Of a DNA stretch of 40,971 nt, positions 7,696-16,395 are shown piece after piece (position 1 is the stretch's first letter; each line of letters begins with the position of its first letter). The translations under genes were made by a program, and so were the position numbers. This DNA is from Hyphomicrobium sp. (GTDB lineage Bacteria > Pseudomonadota > Alphaproteobacteria > Rhizobiales > Hyphomicrobiaceae), in NCBI GenBank assembly GCA_025351425.1, contig JANXVY010000035.1, positions 1 to 40,971 of the forward strand. Direction: 5' to 3'. Below the pieces are notes generated by a model that was given only the letters and a program-made list of their open reading frames with translations, ran no database searches and was not told the DNA's origin.

Positions 7696-8736
7696 ATGAC
7701 GGCGAACCGCACGATCGCACTGGACGCCATGGGTGGCGATTTCGGCCCCGAAGTCGTGGTCCCCGGCGCTGCCATCTCGCTGACGCGCCAGCCGCAGATG
7801 CAGTTCGTGCTGTTTGGCGACGAACAGAAAATCGCGCCGGTGCTGGCTAAGCACGCAACCCTGGCCGCCAAGTCGCGGATCGTCCACACGCTATTGGCCA
7901 TCGCGAGCGACGAAAAACCGAGCCAGGCCATGCGCCGCGGCAAGGGCACCAGCATGTGGCTCGCCATCGAGGCTGTAAAGAACGGCGAAGCCAACGCGGT
8001 CGTCTCCGGCGGCAACACTGGCGCGCTGATGGCGATGTCGAAGCTGATCCTGCGCCCCCTGCCCGGCATCGAGCGCCCGGCCATCGCGGCGCTCTGGCCT
8101 ACCATTCGCGGCGAATGCATCGTGCTGGACGTCGGCGCCAACATCGGCGCGTCTGCCCGCCAGCTGACCGATTTCGCCATCATGGGCGCCGCGATGGCGC
8201 GCGCATTGTTCCACGTAGAAAAGCCGACTGTCGGCCTCCTCAACGTCGGCTCCGAGGAAACCAAGGGCGCCGACGAGGTGAAGGAAGCCCACGCTTGGCT
8301 CAAGGAGCACGACCTGCCGATGACCTACCACGGCTTCGTCGAAGGCGACGAAATCGGCCGTAACACGGTGGATGTCGTCGTCGTCGAAGGTTTTGCCGGT
8401 AACATCGCCCTCAAAACGGCCGAGGGTACGGCTCGCCAAGTCGGCCAATATATCAAGGACGCGATGGGCAGTTCGGCTCTGACGAAACTCGGCGCCGTGC
8501 TCGCGCGCGGCGGATTTAAAGCCCTGAAAGAACGCATGGATCCACGCCGCGTCAACGGCGGAACGTTCCTCGGACTGAACGGTATTGCGATCAAAAGCCA
8601 CGGCGGCAGTGACGCGCTTGGCTTTGCGAGCGCGATCGATCTCGCCTACGAGATGTCCGAGAGCGGCCTTGTCGAACGCCTCATCACCGACCTGGCGGCA
8701 CACCAGCCCGCAATCGGGGCCAATGCCCCCAATTGA
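7696..8736 (+). CDS. plsX: Phosphate acyltransferase PlsX
   Basis: Converts acyl-ACP plus phosphate to acyl-phosphate, the donor for PlsY in phospholipid synthesis. The 346-residue protein shows [18 protein letters not shown] at the N-terminus, [54 protein letters not shown] and [19 protein letters not shown], all family hallmarks. Full length. A gap of 77 bp, with no other gene, leads to fabH, the common bacterial arrangement. The 150-bp gap before it contains AT-rich sequence (AATTGTCAATTAAAGG) that may hold a promoter. Confidence 0.96.
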   Translation: MTANRTIALDAMGGDFGPEVVVPGAAISLTRQPQMQFVLFGDEQKIAPVLAKHATLAAKSRIVHTLLAIASDEKPSQAMRRGKGTSMWLAIEAVKNGEANAVVSGGNTGALMAMSKLILRPLPGIERPAIAALWPTIRGECIVLDVGANIGASARQLTDFAIMGAAMARALFHVEKPTVGLLNVGSEETKGADEVKEAHAWLKEHDLPMTYHGFVEGDEIGRNTVDVVVVEGFAGNIALKTAEGTARQVGQYIKDAMGSSALTKLGAVLARGGFKALKERMDPRRVNGGTFLGLNGIAIKSHGGSDALGFASAIDLAYEMSESGLVERLITDLAAHQPAIGANAPN

Positions 8737-8813
8737 ACCTACCGCCCGGCAGGCCTGCCGCACCCAGCGACGGCCAGCCCGCCCTTAAGACATCAAAACC
8801 GAGGGAGAACCCG

Positions 8814-9791
8814 GTGACAGTAATCAGATCGGTCGTACGCAGCGTCGGCGCGGCCTTGCCCAAGCGGCGGATGACGAATGCCGACATGGCAGCGCTGGTC
8901 GATACGACCGATGACTGGATTGTAGAGCGCACCGGCATTCGCGCCCGCCACATCGCCGCCGACAACGAGCTGACGTCTGACCTGGGCGCGGCTGCCGCCA
9001 AGCAGGCACTGGTACGCGCAGGCGTCGACCCCCTCGATATCGACCTCATCATCTGCGCCACCTCCACGCCCGACCGCACGTTCCCGGCGACCGCCGTGAG
9101 AATCCAGCACATGCTTGGCGTCAGCAAGGGCGCAGCCTTCGATATCCAGGCCGTCTGCTCGGGTTTCGTCTACGCCATGACCATCGCCGACAGTCTGTTG
9201 CGCTCGGGCCAGGCGACCCGGGCGCTGGTGATCGGCGCCGAAACCTTCTCGCGCATTCTCGACTGGACCGACCGCAGCACGTGCGTGCTGTTCGGCGATG
9301 GCGCAGGTGCCGTGGTGCTGGAAGCGATGCCCCAGCACGGCGGCCTCAGCGATCGCGGCGTGTTGTCGGCCAAGATCCGCTCCGACGGTCGCTACGAAGA
9401 CCTGCTTTACGTCGACGGCGGCCCCGGCTCGACCAAGACGGTCGGCCATTTGCGCATGAACGGCCGCGAAGTGTTCCGCCACGCAGTCCAAAAAATCTCC
9501 GGCGTGATGGAAGAAACCCTTGTGGCGACAGGCTTTGCCGCCGACGAAATCGATTTGTACATTCCCCATCAGGCCAACCGCCGTATCCTCGATGGTGTCG
9601 CCAGAAAGCTCGGCGTTTCGCCCGACAAGATCGTCATGACCCTCGATCAGCATGGCAATACGTCGGCCGCTTCGATCCCGCTGGCGCTCAATGTGGCCTT
9701 CGAGCAACACCGGATTCATGAGGGCAATCTGATCATGATGGAGGCCATGGGCGGCGGCTTCACCTGGGGCGCAGTGCTGCTGCGCTGGTAA
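8814..9791 (+). CDS. fabH: 3-oxoacyl-ACP synthase III
   Basis: Starts fatty-acid synthesis by condensing acetyl-CoA with malonyl-ACP. From the GTG at 8814 it is 325 residues. The Cys-His-Asn triad is visible: AVCSGF (Cys 115), IPHQANRRI (His 252) and GNTSAASIP (Asn 282). [21 protein letters not shown] and the C-terminal [13 protein letters not shown] are typical. The GTG is chosen because GAGGGAG lies 6-7 nt upstream and it gives the normal N-terminus; the upstream ATG at 8733 overlaps plsX. Part of the plsX-fabH-ihfA set. Confidence 0.96.
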   Translation: MTVIRSVVRSVGAALPKRRMTNADMAALVDTTDDWIVERTGIRARHIAADNELTSDLGAAAAKQALVRAGVDPLDIDLIICATSTPDRTFPATAVRIQHMLGVSKGAAFDIQAVCSGFVYAMTIADSLLRSGQATRALVIGAETFSRILDWTDRSTCVLFGDGAGAVVLEAMPQHGGLSDRGVLSAKIRSDGRYEDLLYVDGGPGSTKTVGHLRMNGREVFRHAVQKISGVMEETLVATGFAADEIDLYIPHQANRRILDGVARKLGVSPDKIVMTLDQHGNTSAASIPLALNVAFEQHRIHEGNLIMMEAMGGGFTWGAVLLRW

Positions 9792-9923
9792 AATCATAAC
9801 GCGCTGTTTTCATTGTTGTCAAATTCCGCTATAGTTTTCAGGCTCTTGTGAGCAGCGGGTCATTGACCTGGAGCCGCGCGGCGGCTAGCATCCTCTGGGT
9901 GCTGCTGGGAGGCTTTGAGTTTC

Positions 9924-10304
9924 ATGGGTGGGAAAACATTAACACGAGCCGATTTGGCGGAAGCAGTCGTGCGCAAGGTCGGCTTGCCGCGCAACGAGTC
10001 CCAGGACCTCGTCGAGCTGATTTTGAGTGAGATTTCAATAACTTTGGCCGCCGGCGAATCCGTAAAGCTGTCCTCGTTCGGCTCGTTTGGGATCCGTGAA
10101 AAGGGCGAGCGCGTTGGCCGCAACCCTAAGACCGGCAAGGAAGTTCCGATCACCCCTCGGCGCGTGCTGGTGTTCCGCCCCAGCAACGTGATGAAAGAAC
10201 GCATCAATGCGGGCGGTAAGCGCAAAGCCGCACAGACCGCTGAAACCGCTTCCGCCAAGACCAGCCGCCCCGCCCGCAAGGCGCCGGCGACCCGTCAGGT
10301 GTGA
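9924..10304 (+). CDS. ihfA: Integration host factor subunit alpha, with a basic C-terminal extension
   Basis: DNA-bending nucleoid protein that pairs with IHF-beta. From ATG 9924 the protein is 126 residues. [22 protein letters not shown] and the beta-arm signature [20 protein letters not shown] are clear. A TTG at 9915 is in frame but would add three non-conserved residues; GGGAGG sits 11 nt before the ATG. After the normal end (about residue 96) there is an extra 30-residue tail rich in Lys, Arg and Ala (GGKRKAAQ to APATRQV), resembling histone-H1-like tails. It lies between fabH and the MerR gene. Confidence 0.93.
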   Translation: MGGKTLTRADLAEAVVRKVGLPRNESQDLVELILSEISITLAAGESVKLSSFGSFGIREKGERVGRNPKTGKEVPITPRRVLVFRPSNVMKERINAGGKRKAAQTAETASAKTSRPARKAPATRQV

Positions 10305-10418
10305 CCATTTAGCCAGCACTCCGTTACCCGGAGCCATGTTTTACCCGGATTTATGGCGTGCGGTTCCGTTGAGCCGCACCACGAGCGCGTTCATTGTTGA
10401 TAGCTGTGCGATCGGGAT

Positions 10419-10456
10419 TGCAAGCGTGCGTCAAAACCGTGATGCAAGCGTTATAC
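10419..10456 (+). promoter_or_regulatory. Direct repeat and possible promoter upstream of the MerR gene
   Basis: TGCAAGCGT occurs at 10419-10427 and again at 10443-10451, 24 bp apart, running into TTATAC (10451-10456), a fair -10 hexamer. No good -35 hexamer is seen at the right distance, which would suit an activator-dependent or autoregulated promoter for the MerR gene 67 bp downstream. This is inference from sequence only. Confidence 0.3.
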
Positions 10457-10522
10457 TAACTATTGCGTTGAAGCGGGTGGTGAGTCCGATGACGATCAAA
10501 GCGCCGAAGGGACCCTTTGCCC

Positions 10523-11083
10523 ATGAGCAAATCCGCCGAAGCCTTTCGCACCATTAGCGAAGTTGCCGACGAACTCGACGTGCAGAAGCACGTTTTGCGC
10601 TTCTGGGAAGTGAAATTCCCGCAGATCCGCCCGATGAAGCGCGGCGGCGGCCGTCGCTATTACCGGCCTGAGGACATGGTGCTGTTGCGCGGCATCCAGC
10701 ATCTTCTGCATGCCGAAGGCTACACCATCAAGGGCGTGCAGAAGATCCTGCGCGAACAAGGCATCGAGCAGGTCAAGATCTACGGTGTCGAAAAACCCGC
10801 AGCACTCGAGACCGGAACGAAGGGCGCACCCGAACCCGTCAAGCATGCAGCGGCAGCCAGCGGCCGCATCCGCGCCTTGCCCAAGCCTGGCGCGCAGCAC
10901 GCCACGTCCATCAAGCCAGCCCCCGCAGCGACGCCCCAACGCGCCGCCATCGAGCACGCCATCCGCGAGTTGCGGGCATGCCGCGACCTGCTCGTGCCGC
11001 CCTCGCTGAAGGCGGGGAAAGTCGCCGCCGAAAAGACCGCGCCCGAACGCCGTCCCCGCGCGGTGCGCTCGGCGTCCCGTTGA
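10523..11083 (+). CDS. MerR family transcriptional regulator
   Basis: The 186-residue protein has an N-terminal MerR winged helix: [22 protein letters not shown], then [15 protein letters not shown] and a helix [13 protein letters not shown] that begins the linker. The C-terminal half is a low-complexity Pro/Ala/Lys stretch ending in basic residues, with no metal or drug binding domain visible. In Rhizobiales this regulator is commonly found just after ihfA; its target is unknown to me. The ATG at 10523 is preferred to an in-frame TTG two codons earlier. It overlaps the next gene by 4 nt. Confidence 0.85.
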   Translation: MSKSAEAFRTISEVADELDVQKHVLRFWEVKFPQIRPMKRGGGRRYYRPEDMVLLRGIQHLLHAEGYTIKGVQKILREQGIEQVKIYGVEKPAALETGTKGAPEPVKHAAAASGRIRALPKPGAQHATSIKPAPAATPQRAAIEHAIRELRACRDLLVPPSLKAGKVAAEKTAPERRPRAVRSASR

Positions 11084-11826
11084 AACAAGATGGCCCAACG
11101 CATCTCTGGCTGGCCAACCTGGATCGGGCGGCACCGGCCTTGTCGCAGCTAGAACGGACGTCGACCCGCCTCTCCGCCGATGATGTTGCGCGGGTCAATA
11201 TTATCGGCGATCCCGGCCGGAAAAGCACCCGCCGCGCCGCCGCCATCGCCCTGCGGATCGTGCTCGAAGCCACCTTCGGCGCAGCTCTGCGCCACCAGAC
11301 GCCGCTTCCGCGTGATCGCTATGGCCGCCCCCAGCTTCCCGATGGCCCCGAGTTCCCCAATGGAATGACCGGCAGCTTCAGCCTCGCCCACGCCGGTCCC
11401 TGGGCGCTGATCGGCGTCACCCGCGAGGCCCACATCGGCGTCGACATCGAAATTGACCGCACGGTGAGAATGGACGTCCGCCGCCGCGCGATCATCGAAG
11501 CGGCAAGCGAAAGCCTGATCCGTACCCCGCTACCCACGGATGCGGAGCCCCGCTTCCTCCAGGCCTGGGTGCTGCTGGAAGCGCTCGCCAAAGCCGACGG
11601 CCGCGGCATCGGCCACCTGCTCACCCAACTGGGCGCCGTGGGGGGCAAGGGACACGACGATGCAGCTGCCGATCTGGCGCGCGAGCATGGGCTCAGTGTC
11701 CATTCGTTGGATGTAGGCCCCGGCGTTTACGCGGGGCTCGCCTGTGCCGGTATCGCACCCAAGGTGTTGGCCCTGCCGGAAACGCCCGCGGGCTTGACGG
11801 ACCTACTGGCCCCTAATCGCGCTTGA
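11080..11826 (+). CDS. 4'-phosphopantetheinyl transferase (Sfp-like superfamily)
   Basis: Transfers phosphopantetheine from CoA to carrier proteins. The diagnostic motifs are present: GVDIE (Asp 122, Glu 124) and the W-x3-E-x3-K pattern in WVLLEALAK (Trp 163, Glu 167, Lys 171), as well as FSLAHAG. The best start is a TTG at 11080 that overlaps the merR stop (TTGA); it gives 248 residues. An ATG at 10978 would overlap merR by about 100 nt and add a non-conserved Arg-rich stretch, so it is rejected. Whether it serves fatty-acid ACP or a secondary-metabolite system is not shown by the context. Confidence 0.8.
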   Translation: MKQDGPTHLWLANLDRAAPALSQLERTSTRLSADDVARVNIIGDPGRKSTRRAAAIALRIVLEATFGAALRHQTPLPRDRYGRPQLPDGPEFPNGMTGSFSLAHAGPWALIGVTREAHIGVDIEIDRTVRMDVRRRAIIEAASESLIRTPLPTDAEPRFLQAWVLLEALAKADGRGIGHLLTQLGAVGGKGHDDAAADLAREHGLSVHSLDVGPGVYAGLACAGIAPKVLALPETPAGLTDLLAPNRA

Positions 11827-11960
11827 CGCGTTTGCGGCGGCGCGGGGCGCAATGGCCAGCAACGCGATGATGGACATCAGGCGCAGTGCAAGCACCCGAG
11901 AGACTTCGAACTCTAGCCTCTGCCGTCACAAACGCGCGCCCCATGTCTGGCGCGAGGACC

Positions 11961-13346
11961 TTACCCGATCATCTTTTCGGGCCGCACAATGGCATCGAAC
12001 TCGGCATCTGTCACATAGCCGCCGCCGACCGCTTCCTGGCGCAGCGTGGTGCCGTTTTTGTGCGCGGTCTTGGCGATCTTGGCGGCCGCGTCATAGCCGA
12101 TCTTGGGCGCCAGCGCAGTGACCAGCATCAGCGAACGGTCGAGCCCGGCCTTGATGTTGTCTTCGCGCGGCTCGATGCCAACGACGCAATTATCGGTGAA
12201 CGAGGTCGCCGCGTCCGCCATCAGCCGCACCGACTGCAGAAAGTTGTAGGCCATGACGGGATTGAACACGTTGAGCTCGAAATGCCCCTGCGACCCCGCG
12301 AACGTCAGCGCGGCGTGATTGCCGAAGATATGCGCGCACACCATCGTCAGCGCCTCGCACTGGGTGGGGTTGACCTTGCCCGGCATGATCGACGAGCCGG
12401 GCTCGTTTTCCGGCAGCGCCAGTTCCCCCAAGCCCGAGCGCGGCCCCGAACCGAGGAACCGGATGTCGTTGGCGATCTTGAACAGCGAGGCGGCAACCGT
12501 GTTGATCGCGCCGTGCGTCATCACCATCGCGTCGTGGGCTGCCAGCGCCTCGAACTTGTTGGGCGCGGTCGTGAAGCGCAAACCTGTGATGTCGGCGATC
12601 CGCGCGGCAACCTCGACGGCAAACCCGGCCGGCGCGTTAAGTCCGGTACCAACAGCCGTGCCGCCCTGAGCCAGCTCCATCAGCGCCGGCATCGTCATGG
12701 CAATGCGCGTGATCCCGTTCTCGATCTGCTTGGCGTAGCCCGAAAACTCCTGGCCCAGCGTCAGCGGCGTCGCATCCTGCGTATGCGTGCGGCCAATCTT
12801 GATGATGTCCGCCCACGCTTTCGCCTTGGCATCCAGCGCGCTGTGCAGATTGCGCAGTGCGGGCAGCAACTTGTGATGGATCTCTTCCGCGCACGCGATG
12901 TGCATCGCGGTCGGATAGGTGTCGTTCGACGACTGGCTCATGTTGACGTGATCGTTGGGGTGCACAGGCTTCTTCGACCCCATGACGCCGCCGAGCATCT
13001 CGATGGCGCGGTTGGAGATCACCTCGTTGGCGTTCATGTTGGACTGGGTACCCGAGCCGGTCTGCCACACGACCAGCGGGAAATGCGCGTCCATCTTGCC
13101 GTCGATGACCTCCTGCGCGGCCTTGACGATGGTGTCGGCGATTTTCGGGTCGAGCCCACCGAGCTTGGCGTTGGTCTCGGCGGCCGCCCGCTTGACGATG
13201 CCGAGCGCGCGGATGACCGACGGCGGCTGCCGCTCCGTTCCGATCTTGAAGTTGCCTAAGCTACGCTGTGCCTGCGCGCCCCAGTAGACATTGGTCGGCA
13301 CTTCGACGGGGCCGAAGGTATCGGTTTCGGTGCGGGTGGCGGTCAT
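11961..13346 (-). CDS. fumC: Fumarate hydratase class II
   Basis: Oxygen-stable fumarase of the citric acid cycle (fumarate to L-malate). The 461-residue protein shows the class II signature [11 protein letters not shown], the active-site regions [36 protein letters not shown] and [23 protein letters not shown]. The start is the ATG at 13346; an upstream extension in the same frame runs through the 106-bp repeat and is not coding. Monocistronic as far as can be seen: a lipoprotein gene lies 240 bp upstream on the same strand. Confidence 0.97.
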   Translation of the reverse strand: MTATRTETDTFGPVEVPTNVYWGAQAQRSLGNFKIGTERQPPSVIRALGIVKRAAAETNAKLGGLDPKIADTIVKAAQEVIDGKMDAHFPLVVWQTGSGTQSNMNANEVISNRAIEMLGGVMGSKKPVHPNDHVNMSQSSNDTYPTAMHIACAEEIHHKLLPALRNLHSALDAKAKAWADIIKIGRTHTQDATPLTLGQEFSGYAKQIENGITRIAMTMPALMELAQGGTAVGTGLNAPAGFAVEVAARIADITGLRFTTAPNKFEALAAHDAMVMTHGAINTVAASLFKIANDIRFLGSGPRSGLGELALPENEPGSSIMPGKVNPTQCEALTMVCAHIFGNHAALTFAGSQGHFELNVFNPVMAYNFLQSVRLMADAATSFTDNCVVGIEPREDNIKAGLDRSLMLVTALAPKIGYDAAAKIAKTAHKNGTTLRQEAVGGGYVTDAEFDAIVRPEKMIG

Positions 13347-13383
13347 ATGGGGCTCGCGGACTGAGTGGAATGCTGGCAACGGG

Positions 13384-13489
13384 CTAGAGCGCGTTTGGAA
13401 AAGTGTGAAGCGGTTTTCGCATAAAAACGCGCGACAAAACAAACAGTTAGCGCATGAGAGCGATTCAACGAAAAGCAAACATGCTCTAG
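13384..13489. repeat. 106-bp intergenic repeat, copy 2
   Basis: Begins CTAGAGCGCG and ends CATGCTCTAG, so the outer CTAGAGC and GCTCTAG are inverted repeats of each other. It matches the block at 1252-1357 in length and over most of the first half (GGAAAAGTGTGAAGCGG, ACGCGCGACAAAAC). It sits 37 bp upstream of the fumC start codon and would be in, or next to, the fumC promoter or leader. No open reading frame or transposase is associated. Confidence 0.72.
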
Positions 13490-13587
13490 CACGGATAGAC
13501 CCCGATCTCAATTGCGACGGAAGGCTGGGGATGGCGCACGTGCCGCGTGCCGCCCGCGCACGGCGTTGCCGCAGCGACGCGCCCTGC

Positions 13588-14082
13588 CTAGAGTTTTCCT
13601 TTTTGACCTTGAATGGACGGATCAGGCGCGGGTAACGACGCCGCCGCCACGACCGGCATAATGGCCCCTGCCGCCGCCAAGCGCGCGTCGATGTCGACCG
13701 CAGGGCAGCCTTTCGTCTTGAGCTCGCGATTATAAGCCTCCGCCGCAGCGCGCTCCGTCTTGAGTTGCGCCAGCGCCGGGCTGTCGGGTTCCCCCGCGAG
13801 GCGGGAGAAAAAGCGTGAAATCGTGGGCGGGGTCGTGTCGCTCTCCGCCTTCGCCTGATGGGACAGCGTCATGATCCGCGTAATGCGCGCCTGCAAGGCG
13901 TTTTCGATCCCGCCGCAGTTCCAATGAATTTCGGCGGCCGATAGCACATAGTCGCCCTGCCCCTTGCTGAGGAGATCGAAAGCCCCCCCGCCGCTCGTTT
14001 GGGAGGCACAACCCCCCATCAGCACGGCACCGCCCAGCATCCCCACGACACGCCCGTACCGCGCACGTCGTGTGGACCGCAA
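13588..14082 (-). CDS. Small predicted lipoprotein of unknown function
   Basis: Not recognised beyond being a lipoprotein. A Leu/Gly-rich segment ends in the lipobox LMGGC. The visible ATG (14040) leaves only ten residues before the Cys, which is short for a signal peptide. A TTG at 14082, with AGGA 10 nt upstream, would give [13 protein letters not shown] before the hydrophobic stretch, a proper charged n-region, and is preferred here. The mature part has [21 protein letters not shown] and [19 protein letters not shown]; the paired Cys residues might form a disulfide. Mature length is about 140 residues. It lies between fumC and sspB on the same strand. Confidence 0.6.
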   Translation of the reverse strand: MRSTRRARYGRVVGMLGGAVLMGGCASQTSGGGAFDLLSKGQGDYVLSAAEIHWNCGGIENALQARITRIMTLSHQAKAESDTTPPTISRFFSRLAGEPDSPALAQLKTERAAAEAYNRELKTKGCPAVDIDARLAAAGAIMPVVAAASLPAPDPSIQGQKGKL

Positions 14083-14256
14083 AAAATTTGAGTCCTGTAA
14101 TCGTGATGCAGCCACGGGAGGGGTCTCAAGCAGCGGAAGAATAAGCGCACGAAATGGAAGCGGTGCGCCGAGCCTACGGAACGTGCGGCCACGCCTCAAT
14201 CCGTCGCGCTAGGATATGACCTATTCTCGGCATCGCAGTTTCCGCTGCGGGAAAGT

Positions 14257-14961
14257 CTATTTCTTGCGGAAGGCATCGAGGCTGACAACCTGCGCGCCGC
14301 CGCCCGCTGGCTTTTCGCTGGCAGGTTCCGCGGGCTTGTCCTCGGCGGCAGGAGCCGATGGCGCAGGGGCCAGTTGAGGCGCAGGCTTTGGTCTAGCCGC
14401 AACCGGCACGCCGACGGGCTTGTTGTTGAGCCCCGTAACCGGCGCGGACGGAACAGTGGTCAATGATGCGGGCGCGCCCGGCTCGCGCTCGGCCCGCGGC
14501 TTGTTTCGCACCGTTCGTGGCCGCTTGGGCGCGGCAGGACGTGGCCCATCGCTAGCCTCCTCGCCATCGTGGGCGGCTTGGTCGCCCTCGTCGCCCGCAA
14601 CCGCCGGCTCTTCGAAGTGCAGCACGTATCGCACGCTCGGATCGAGGAACACCTTGATGGCGTTGAACGGCACGACCAGCCGCTCGGGGATGCCGTCGAA
14701 CGTCAGCTTGACTTCGAAGCGCTCGTCGCTGATGGCAAGGTCCCAGAACCGGTGCTGCAGCACGATGGTCATTTCGGAAGGATATTTCTCGCGCAAGCGC
14801 TTGGACAGGATCACCCCCGGCGCGCGTACGTCGAACGAAATATAGAGATGATGGTCGCCCGGTAATCCGGACTTGGCGACGCGGTTGAGCACGGTCCGCA
14901 CGAGCCCGCGAAGGGCTTCCTGCTGGAGGCTCTCATAGTCGATCGTGGCGTCTGCCGTCAT
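14257..14961 (-). CDS. sspB: SspB family protein (ClpXP adaptor for ssrA-tagged proteins, alpha type)
   Basis: Adaptor that tethers ssrA-tagged proteins to the ClpXP protease. The 234-residue protein has the folded SspB domain at about 1-125 (HHLYISFDVRAPGV, SEMTIVLQHRFWDL, FEVKLTFDGIPERLVVPFNAIKVFLDPSV). A long Pro/Ala/Lys-rich linker follows (about 130-222), then the conserved C-terminal tail VVSLDAFRKK, presumably the ClpX-docking motif. The ATG at 14961 fits the family. The tmRNA gene encoding the tag lies about 160 bp upstream on the same strand, so substrate tag and adaptor are neighbours. Confidence 0.93.
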   Translation of the reverse strand: MTADATIDYESLQQEALRGLVRTVLNRVAKSGLPGDHHLYISFDVRAPGVILSKRLREKYPSEMTIVLQHRFWDLAISDERFEVKLTFDGIPERLVVPFNAIKVFLDPSVRYVLHFEEPAVAGDEGDQAAHDGEEASDGPRPAAPKRPRTVRNKPRAEREPGAPASLTTVPSAPVTGLNNKPVGVPVAARPKPAPQLAPAPSAPAAEDKPAEPASEKPAGGGAQVVSLDAFRKK

Positions 14962-15063
14962 GCCCTGTTGCTCAAACCTTGTTCAGCAGCGCGCGTCACT
15001 CGCGCCCCCTCGCCGAGGAAAAGTAGCCTCCCCGCGGAGGAAGTGGAACCCTCTTTGCTAGAG

Positions 15064-15110
15064 CGGCAAAGCCGTCCTTGCTGGAGGGGCAAAGCCCTCT
15101 TTGCAGAGGG
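15064..15110 (-). terminator. Hairpin cluster downstream of ssrA, possible terminator
   Basis: On the minus strand CCCTCT-GCAA-AGAGGG (15110-15095) is a perfect 6-bp stem with a GNRA-type loop, followed by CTTTGCC. It overlaps a GGGC-TTT-GCCC hairpin (15097-15087), and a CGGC-TTT-GCCG hairpin follows (15074-15064). No long T-run follows, so intrinsic termination of the tmRNA precursor here is possible but not certain. The stretch lies between ssrA and sspB and has no gene. Confidence 0.4.
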
Positions 15111-15118
15111 AAAGAAGT

Positions 15119-15450
15119 GGAGGGCTTTCTGTTGCCCGGTGCCCTCCGGACCGCGCCTGACCCGGCTAGGGGTTAGGGCTTTAGTGTTCAGGCGTTTGGC
15201 GCTGCATTACGCAGCGACAGCGGCCTCAGCGTAGTTGTCATTGGCAACTATTCTGGATGGTCCGATGACGGTGGTACCATGCCGAGCAAAAGATAGCCCT
15301 TTACACCCTCGTCGATCCTAGTTCGCCCCCATCAGATGCCGCCGGAAAGATCGGGCTTCGGCAGCATTTGGTGGAGGCGCCGGGTACCGCCCCCGGGTCC
15401 GAATGGCTTATTACGACGTCCATTTATCGCTATAGCCGGACGAATCCGGC
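15119..15450 (-). ncRNA. ssrA: Two-piece (circularly permuted) tmRNA
   Basis: Transfer-messenger RNA that rescues stalled ribosomes. The tag frame at 15245-15207 encodes ANDNYAEAAVAA and a TAA stop. The gene is permuted. The acceptor piece comes first (about 15450-15369, beginning with a GCCGGA-TTCG-TCCGGC hairpin and ending ATTCGGACCCGGG, then GCGCCTCCACCA). A 38-nt intervening loop follows (15368-15331). The coding piece starts GGGGGCGAAC at 15330 and runs past the tag. GGGGGCG pairs with CGCCTCC as a 7-bp acceptor stem whose third pair is G-U, the alanyl-tRNA synthetase identity element. The 3' end is approximate: a GGAGGGC/GCCCTCC stem closes at 15119. The sspB gene lies just downstream. 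Confidence 0.92.
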
Positions 15451-15456
15451 ACCAAC

Positions 15457-15462
15457 AGTATA
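15457..15462 (-). promoter_or_regulatory. Probable -10 element of ssrA
   Basis: The minus strand reads TATACT at 15462-15457. Transcription would begin about 7 nt on, near 15450, exactly where the acceptor-piece hairpin starts. The expected -35 region is a T-run (TTTTTT) with no good TTGACA match, which fits the loose -35 seen at many alphaproteobacterial promoters but lowers confidence. Confidence 0.45.
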
Positions 15463-15604
15463 GGCAGGATCGCGGCAGAAAAAAAGAGTGTCGAAACATC
15501 TCTGCGCTAGGATCGCTTGTTAAAGCGAACAAACCGCCCTCGAACAGCCGCCCGGCAGTTCGAGTGTGGACGCAGCGAACTGATGCGCGAGGAGAAGGAT
15601 GCCG

Positions 15605-16378
15605 ATGCAGGATACAGTCGATGCCGCGGAGGTTGTAGCCTCGCCACCCCGGCGTTTCTGGATTTTACGAGGCCCCGCAGCTTATTTTCCGGAGACCCCG
15701 TGGGGTGCTTGGGGCGGCAGCTGGGCTTCGCTCGGCATCTTTCTCGGCGCGGTTTTGTCGGTTGCCTTCGTCGTTCTGATCGCGTTCGGCCTGCACAAGT
15801 CTCTTGAAGACGTGTTGGTCAACATCGTCGGCACGCTGATCCAGCAGGTGACCATGATCGCGCTCACGTTGTATGCGGCAACGCGCTTTGGCGGCTCGGC
15901 GAGCGCAGTGCTGGCATTGCGCTCGCCCGCCCAAGGGCTGAAATCGTACCCGGTCGCATTCGGGATGCTGATCATCCTGACGCTCTTTATGAACGCCGTG
16001 GTCCATCAGCTCGACCCCAACTCGTTCAACGCCGACGTCCAGGTCTACAAGGAGATGATGCGCTCCCCCTGGTGGTGGCTGGCGCTGATCGTGGTGGGCA
16101 TTGGCGCGCCGCTCTCGGAAGAGCTGCTGTGCCGCGGCTTCCTGTTTTCAGCCCTCGCCAGATCGCGGCTCGGCACATGGGGCGCGGCGGCCGTCACTTC
16201 GCTGGCGTTTGCCGTAGTCCATCCCTATTCGCTGACTGGCGTGATCCAGGTCTTCATGATCGGCATGCTGTTTGCGGTCGTGTTGATCCGCACCGGCAGC
16301 CTGCGCGTGACGATGGTCTGCCACGCGCTCTACAATACCTTAATGGCCTCCCTGATGATCGCCGACCTGATGCCGTAA
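15605..16378 (+). CDS. CPBP family intramembrane glutamic endopeptidase
   Basis: About 257 residues, an integral membrane protein with several hydrophobic segments (for example about 43-65, 77-97 and 115-135). The CPBP (Abi/Rce1-like) motifs are present: EExxxR in SEELLCRGFLF, FAVVHPY, and HALYN near the C-terminus. Such proteins are membrane proteases whose bacterial substrates are mostly unknown. ATG 15605 is favoured over ATG 15599 because GGAGAAGG immediately precedes the earlier codon and gives proper spacing only to the later one. Divergent from ssrA; the aminotransferase gene follows after 17 nt. Confidence 0.83.
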   Translation: MQDTVDAAEVVASPPRRFWILRGPAAYFPETPWGAWGGSWASLGIFLGAVLSVAFVVLIAFGLHKSLEDVLVNIVGTLIQQVTMIALTLYAATRFGGSASAVLALRSPAQGLKSYPVAFGMLIILTLFMNAVVHQLDPNSFNADVQVYKEMMRSPWWWLALIVVGIGAPLSEELLCRGFLFSALARSRLGTWGAAAVTSLAFAVVHPYSLTGVIQVFMIGMLFAVVLIRTGSLRVTMVCHALYNTLMASLMIADLMP

Positions 16379-16395
16379 CCCGAGGCGACCCGATC

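Noticed and set aside
10978-11079. N-terminal extension of the phosphopantetheinyl transferase from ATG 10978
   Set aside because: It would overlap the MerR gene by about 100 nt and adds an Arg-rich, non-conserved stretch; a TTG start overlapping the merR stop fits better.
11886-13259. Long plus-strand open frame of 457 codons
   Set aside because: It is antisense to fumC, Arg/His-rich and without family features; it is a GC-rich shadow of the real gene.
15200-15250. A conventional one-piece tmRNA reading
   Set aside because: The 5' acceptor strand (15330) lies after the CCA end (15369) in the direction of transcription, so only the permuted order pairs correctly.
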